Positions 42,298 through 42,423 of a stretch of 42,423 bases of DNA are shown here, piece after piece. Position 1 is the stretch's first letter. Each line of letters starts with the position of its first letter. The DNA lies in contig NZ_JAGTIS010000026.1 of NCBI RefSeq assembly GCF_018704125.1, positions 1-42,423 on the forward strand, written 5' to 3'. The notes beneath the pieces are model-generated. The model did not search any database, was not told where the DNA came from, and was given only the letters and a program-made list of their open reading frames with translations. Origin of the DNA: Metapseudomonas boanensis (GTDB lineage Bacteria > Pseudomonadota > Gammaproteobacteria > Pseudomonadales > Pseudomonadaceae). Both the position numbers and the translations under genes were made by a program.

Positions 42298-42423
42298 TTA
42301 GAACTGCGCAGTGTCCAGCAGGTACAACGATTCGCTACCGGCCTTCACCGAGGCGGTCAGCGAGTGGATGCGCGGCAGCAGGCGCGCGAAGTAGAAGCGC
42401 GCGGTGCCGAGCTTGCTGGCGTA
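42298..42423 (-). CDS. Acyl-CoA dehydrogenase, C-terminal end (partial)
   Basis: The last 41 residues of a leftward gene that continues beyond the right edge. The tail KLGTARFYFARLLPRIHSLT then ASVKAGSESLYLLDTAQF is the C-terminus of the long (about 600-residue) acyl-CoA dehydrogenases of pseudomonads with an extra C-terminal domain, enzymes of fatty-acid beta-oxidation. The stop codon at 42298-42300 is followed by a clear terminator. Confidence 0.8.
   Translation of the reverse strand, partial: YASKLGTARFYFARLLPRIHSLTASVKAGSESLYLLDTAQF

Overview
The window is a high-GC chromosomal segment that reads as a Pseudomonas. Several genes fit that genus closely: the lysine monooxygenase/5-aminopentanamidase pair davB-davA, an OprD-family porin, a DUF2790 protein, the gamma-glutamylputrescine genes, and intergenic REP-type palindromes of the GTAGGAGCG...CGCTCCTAC kind. 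I cannot assign a species from sequence alone.

Layout. 1-3885: the end of an unrecognised gene, a FadL-type outer-membrane transporter and a chemoreceptor. 3886-7101: an odd patch holding an orphan rnfC-rnfD pair on the minus strand, two gene-poor flanks, and the 3' half of a CAT-anticodon tRNA that still carries its own terminator, which looks like an attachment-site or rearrangement scar. 7102-8052: a PfkB-type phosphofructokinase, unusual for a pseudomonad. 8049-17030: a compact catabolic cluster made of a GntR/FCD regulator and an Asp/Glu/hydantoin-type racemase, divergent from a complete PotABCD-like ABC importer, a cytosine-deaminase-like amidohydrolase, a second amidohydrolase lacking the HxH metal motif, and a flavin-reductase-like protein. 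I infer a pathway for a small cyclic or acyl N-C-N compound; its substrate is not evident. 17215-19046: a LysR regulator divergent from a DMT exporter. 19164-19322: a Pmp3-type membrane peptide.

19416-25807: a sigma-54 unit. A PAS/AAA+/Fis activator precedes an array of GTCCA/TGGAC palindromes and a -24/-12 promoter, followed by a GntP-type permease, a 3-oxoacid-type CoA-transferase and an OprD porin. It looks like an uptake-and-activation system for a short carboxylic acid. 25911-32490: two polyamine/agmatine modules. One is a LysR regulator divergent from an orphan PotF-like binding protein and agmatinase. The other is a leftward operon of gamma-glutamylputrescine oxidase, XRE-cupin regulator and gamma-glutamylputrescine synthetase, preceded by a palindromic operator placed on a sigma-70-like promoter. 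32809-38186: a LysR regulator, a Sel1-repeat lipoprotein, a TonB-dependent siderophore receptor with a probable Fur box, relics of an AraC regulator and an SDR oxidoreductase, a DUF2790 protein and a glycine-zipper protein. 38396-41645: an Lrp/AsnC regulator with davB-davA for lysine breakdown through 5-aminovalerate. The right end holds the 3' end of a leftward acyl-CoA dehydrogenase.

Overall the region is metabolic accessory DNA for nitrogenous and carboxylic carbon sources, with at least three families of dispersed intergenic repeats. No transposase, integrase, phage gene, rRNA or CRISPR array is visible. The best candidates for something undescribed are the 8-17 kb catabolic cluster with its metal-motif-variant hydrolase, and the sigma-54 acid-uptake unit.
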